Below, one piece after another: positions 60,724 to 64,000 of a stretch of 64,000 nt of DNA. Under the pieces are notes generated by a model. It saw only the letters and a list, made by a program, of their open reading frames with translations. It made no database searches and had not been told where the DNA came from. Numbering within the stretch: the stretch's first letter is position 1; every line of letters begins with the position of its first letter. This DNA is from JAVBOW01 sp031550615 (GTDB lineage: Bacteria; Bacteroidota; Bacteroidia; Bacteroidales; Rikenellaceae). The stretch covers positions 9,506 through 73,505 of the forward strand of contig JAVBOL010000005.1 of NCBI GenBank assembly GCA_031550615.1, in the 5' to 3' direction. Both the position numbers and the translations under genes were made by a program.

Positions 60724-60731
60724 TAAATTTG
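60724..60731 (+). promoter_or_regulatory. -7 box of ileS promoter
   Basis: TAAATTTG, exact TAnnTTTG, 29 bp before the GTG start at 60761. No T-box or tRNA-binding leader fits in the short spacer. Confidence 0.6.
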
Positions 60732-60760
60732 CGGATTCATATAATTCAAGGTACTTTAAA

Positions 60761-63700
60761 GTGAAGTTCAAAGAGTATAAAGGCCTCGACCTTTCGCAGA
60801 CGGGCCGCGACGTAGAAAACCTCTGGAAAAAAGAAGACACATTCCACCAGAGCATCACCTCACGCGAGGGCCGTCCCTCGTTCGTGTTTTACGAAGGACC
60901 GCCCTCGGCCAACGGCGCCCCGGGCATCCACCACGTGATGGCGCGCACGATCAAAGACATTTTCTGCCGTTACAAGACCCAGCAGGGTTTCCGCGTGCAC
61001 CGCAAAGCGGGTTGGGACACCCATGGGCTACCCGTGGAGCTGGGCGTGGAGAAGAAACTCGGCATCACCAAAGAGGACATAGGCACCAAAATATCCATCG
61101 AGGACTATAACCGCACCTGCCGCGAGGCGGTGATGGAATTCACTGGCCAATGGGAGGAGCTCACCTCACGCATGGGCTACTGGGTCAATATGGACGACCC
61201 GTATATCACCTACGACAACAAGTACATCGAAACCCTGTGGTGGATGCTCAAAGAGCTCTACAACAAGGGATTATTATATAAAGGCTACACCATCCAGCCC
61301 TACTCGCCCGCGGCTGGCACCGGCCTTTCGAACCACGAATTGAACCAGCCGGGCTGCTACCGCGACGTGAAGGACACCACCTGCACCGCACAATTCAAGG
61401 TGGTGCGCGATGCGGCCTCCGAAAAGCTGTTCGGCGGGGTGAAAGGCGACCTTTACATCCTCGCGTGGACGACCACTCCCTGGACCCTGCCCTCGAACAC
61501 AGCCCTGGCCGTCGGCCCCGGCATCGAGTATGTGAGGGTGGAGTGCCTGAACCCCTACACCGACGCACCGCAAACCATAATAATGGCGCGTGAGCTGATG
61601 GGCGCATATTTCGGAAAGAAACAGGAGGGCACATTCTCCCTGCTGGGCGAACCTTTCGAGGGCAAAGAGCTGGCAGGGGTGCGTTACGAACAGCTTATCC
61701 CCTGGATCAAGCCCATGGGCGATGCATTCCGCGTGATAACCGGCGATTTCGTGACCACTTCGGACGGCACGGGCATAGTGCACATTGCACCGACTTTCGG
61801 TGCCGACGACGACCGCGTGGCCAAGCAATCCGGCATCGCGCCGCTGGTGATGGTGGACAAGCTGGGCAAGCCCCAGCCCATGGTCGACAAGAGCGGCCGG
61901 TTCTTCACCATCGAAGACCTCGACGCGGATTTTGTGCGCAATAACGTGAACGCGGCGCTCTACTCCGAATATGCCGGTCGTTTCGTAAAGAACGCCTATG
62001 AACCGGCCATGAGCGAGGAGGAAGCCACGCTTGACATCGACATCGCCGTGATGCTCAAGTCGCAGGGGCTCGCCTTTAAGATCGAGAAGCACACACACTC
62101 ATATCCCCACTGCTGGCGCACGGACAAACCGGTGCTCTACTACCCCCTCCACTCGTGGTTTATCAAAACCACGGCGCTGCGCGACCGCATGATCGAACTC
62201 AACAAGACGATCAACTGGCGTCCCGAATCGACAGGGACGGGCCGTTTCGGCAAGTGGCTCGAAGGTTTGGTGGACTGGAACCTCTCGCGTTCGCGCTTCT
62301 GGGGCACTCCGCTGCCCATCTGGGCCACGGAAGACCACGGGCAGATGAAGTGTATCGGGTCGGTGGCCGAATTGAAAGCCGAGATCGACAAATCTGTGGC
62401 GGCTGGTTTCATGACAGAGAATCCGTTAGCCAAATTCAGGGAGGGCGACTTCTCAAAAGAGAATTACAACATCTTCGACCTGCACCGCCCCTGGGTGGAC
62501 AACATAGTGCTGGTGGCCGACAACGGTGAGCGCATGACGCGCGAAGCCGACCTGATCGACGTGTGGTTCGACTCGGGCGCCATGCCCTACGCCCAGGTGC
62601 ACTACCCCTTCGAGATCAGCGGCGAGGATTTCCGCAAGGTCTACCCGGCGGACTACATCGCCGAGGGCGTTGACCAGACGCGCGGATGGTTCTTCACGCT
62701 GCATGCGCTGGCGGTGATGCTCTTCGACAGCGTGGCTTTCAAGAACATCATTTCCAATGGCCTGGTGCTCGACAAGAACGGCAACAAGATGTCCAAACGC
62801 CTGGGCAACGCCGTAGACCCGTTCCAGGCCATGGACGCCTACGGGCCCGATGCCGTGCGCTGGTATATGATAAGCAACTCGCAGCCGTGGGACAACCTCA
62901 AATTCGACGCCGAAGGCGTGGACGAGGTGCGCCGTAAATTCTTCGGCACATTATATAATACGTACAGTTTCATGGCGCTCTACGCCAACGTGGACGGCTG
63001 GACGGGGAACGAACCGCAGGTGCCCATGGAAAAGCGCCCGGAGATCGATCGCTGGATAATCTCGCTGCTGGGCACCCTGACCAACGAAGTGACGGGCTGG
63101 CTCGAAGATTACTACCCCACTGCGGCGGCGCGACTGATACAGGAATTCGTGTGCGAGAACCTCTCCAACTGGTACGTGCGACTTAACCGCAAACGTTTCT
63201 GGGGCGGCGGGCTGACCGAGGACAAACTGGCCGCCTACCAGACCCTTTACACCTGCCTGGAAACTGTGACCCGCCTGGCCGCGCCGTTCGCACCCTTTAT
63301 CACCGAGCAGATCTACCGCGACCTTAACGCGGTGAAAGGCGGTGCCGGATCGGTGCACCTTTCCGATTGGCCGAAAGCAGACAAAAGTCTCATAGACAGC
63401 AAGCTGGAAGACATGATGTCTCTCGCGCAGCGCATCTGCTCGATGACCCTGGCCCTGCGCCGCAAGGTGAACCTCAAGGTGCGCCAGCCCCTAAGCAAGA
63501 TCATCATTCCCTTGCTGGACAAAAACATGGCCGCGCACATCGAAGCCGCGCGCAACCTGATAATGAGCGAGGTCAACGTCAAGCAGATCGAGCTGATCGA
63601 GAACACCGCGGGGATGATAACCAAGCGCATCAAGCCAAACTTCAAGACCCTCGGCCCGAAATACGGCAAGCAGATGAAGCAGATCTCGGCGCTCGTGGCA

Positions 63701-64000
63701 GCCTTCTCACAGCAGGACATCGCACGCCTGGAAGCCGACGGGCAGATGACGCTCCTGGTCGATGGAGAGCAGCTGCCGACCGTGCTCGAAGATTTCGAGA
63801 TCACCTCGGAGGATATGCCCGGATGGCTCGTGGCAAGCGAAGGCCGCCTGACCGTGGCGCTGGACGTAACCGTAACCGACGAACTGCGCCGCGAAGGCGT
63901 GGCGCGCGAGTTGGTCAACCGCATCCAGAACCTGCGCAAGGACAGCGGGCTGGAAGTCACCGACCGCATCGGCGTACAGATCGAGGATAACGACCTTGTG
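60761..64000 (+). CDS. ileS: Isoleucyl-tRNA synthetase (3' truncated by window)
   Basis: 1,080 codons are open to the window edge; about 60 more residues are expected. GTG start at 60761 with MKFKEYKGLDLSQTGRDVENLWKKE-type beginning. The HIGH motif is GIHH (55-58) in EGPPSANGAPGIHH; KMSKR starts at Lys676. The editing CP1 domain (TTPWTLPSNTALAV, GTGIVHIAPTFGADD) is present. The overall form is the type 2 (eukaryotic-like, mupirocin-tolerant) IleS, common in Bacteroidetes. The gene is absent from usual ORF lists here only because the stop lies beyond the window. Confidence 0.96.
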   Translation, partial: MKFKEYKGLDLSQTGRDVENLWKKEDTFHQSITSREGRPSFVFYEGPPSANGAPGIHHVMARTIKDIFCRYKTQQGFRVHRKAGWDTHGLPVELGVEKKLGITKEDIGTKISIEDYNRTCREAVMEFTGQWEELTSRMGYWVNMDDPYITYDNKYIETLWWMLKELYNKGLLYKGYTIQPYSPAAGTGLSNHELNQPGCYRDVKDTTCTAQFKVVRDAASEKLFGGVKGDLYILAWTTTPWTLPSNTALAVGPGIEYVRVECLNPYTDAPQTIIMARELMGAYFGKKQEGTFSLLGEPFEGKELAGVRYEQLIPWIKPMGDAFRVITGDFVTTSDGTGIVHIAPTFGADDDRVAKQSGIAPLVMVDKLGKPQPMVDKSGRFFTIEDLDADFVRNNVNAALYSEYAGRFVKNAYEPAMSEEEATLDIDIAVMLKSQGLAFKIEKHTHSYPHCWRTDKPVLYYPLHSWFIKTTALRDRMIELNKTINWRPESTGTGRFGKWLEGLVDWNLSRSRFWGTPLPIWATEDHGQMKCIGSVAELKAEIDKSVAAGFMTENPLAKFREGDFSKENYNIFDLHRPWVDNIVLVADNGERMTREADLIDVWFDSGAMPYAQVHYPFEISGEDFRKVYPADYIAEGVDQTRGWFFTLHALAVMLFDSVAFKNIISNGLVLDKNGNKMSKRLGNAVDPFQAMDAYGPDAVRWYMISNSQPWDNLKFDAEGVDEVRRKFFGTLYNTYSFMALYANVDGWTGNEPQVPMEKRPEIDRWIISLLGTLTNEVTGWLEDYYPTAAARLIQEFVCENLSNWYVRLNRKRFWGGGLTEDKLAAYQTLYTCLETVTRLAAPFAPFITEQIYRDLNAVKGGAGSVHLSDWPKADKSLIDSKLEDMMSLAQRICSMTLALRRKVNLKVRQPLSKIIIPLLDKNMAAHIEAARNLIMSEVNVKQIELIENTAGMITKRIKPNFKTLGPKYGKQMKQISALVAAFSQQDIARLEADGQMTLLVDGEQLPTVLEDFEITSEDMPGWLVASEGRLTVALDVTVTDELRREGVARELVNRIQNLRKDSGLEVTDRIGVQIEDNDLV

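Noticed and set aside
60567..60749. 60-codon minus-strand frame before ileS
   Set aside because: Covers the ileS -7 box and shows no family features.
1..64000. CRISPR arrays, insertion sequences, tRNA and rRNA genes
   Set aside because: I looked for spaced repeats, transposase motifs, tRNA T-loop patterns and rRNA segments and saw none.

Overview
The window looks like about 64 kb of chromosome from a member of the Bacteroidales. The host genes are GC-rich. Gene content and order (purH-mreBCD-mrdA-rodA; rpmB-rpmG-DUF4295-ftsY-rimO), a T9SS sorting domain, a SusC-like outer-membrane beta-barrel, and repeated TAnnTTTG promoter boxes typical of Bacteroidetes all point there. A Rikenellaceae/Alistipes-like genome would fit the GC content, but the genus is a guess. 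No rRNA, tRNA, CRISPR array or insertion sequence was seen.

Layout. 1-6 kb: the end of pyrB, then pyrI, uvrA, an M16 peptidase and an O-methyltransferase. 6-11 kb: an outer-membrane protein, then an AsmA-like protein, pgi and gpsA on the minus strand. 11-21 kb: purH, the rod-shape and elongasome operon mreB-mreC-mreD-mrdA-rodA, and a Ca2+-ATPase. 21-29.3 kb: phosphoglucomutase (minus), dnaA, bcp, recA, the RelA/SpoT enzyme, a small membrane protein and a HIT protein. 29.3-30.4 kb: AT-rich DNA with a helix-turn-helix regulator.

30,386-35,087: a 4,702-bp integrated ssDNA microvirus (Microviridae). It has a compact minus-strand operon: a 53-aa membrane ORF, VP2 pilot protein, a 22-aa basic J-like peptide, HUH replication initiator VP4, major capsid protein VP1 and a 106-aa ORF. 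The intergenic region is rich in stem-loops and holds a possible 31-aa membrane peptide. It is bounded by two dif-like XerC/XerD sites with identical 6-bp central regions, so Xer-mediated capture at a chromosomal dif site is the likely route. Genes to the left mostly run rightward (20 of 24) and genes to the right more often leftward (17 of 28), as expected if the replication terminus lies here.

35-49.5 kb: a zinc-uptake pair and alkaline phosphatase operon (no permease gene), an NAD(P)HX repair enzyme and HydE operon, TatD, TcdA, an FKBP isomerase lipoprotein, agmatinase, pdxB, then pyrD-creD-cinA. 49.5-60.5 kb (minus strand): rny, a strong 6S RNA candidate, zapA with a coiled-coil partner, rimO, ftsY, DUF4295, L33, L28, a GT90 glycosyltransferase with gcvT, and an operon of a tiny T9SS-tail protein with a TonB-receptor-like barrel. 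60.76 kb to the end: ileS, cut by the window edge.

The clearest unusual content is the Xer-integrated microvirus with its unannotated micro-ORFs. Next come the 6S RNA candidate, the permease-less zinc operon, the orphan terminator before pdxB and the T9SS-tail mini-protein.
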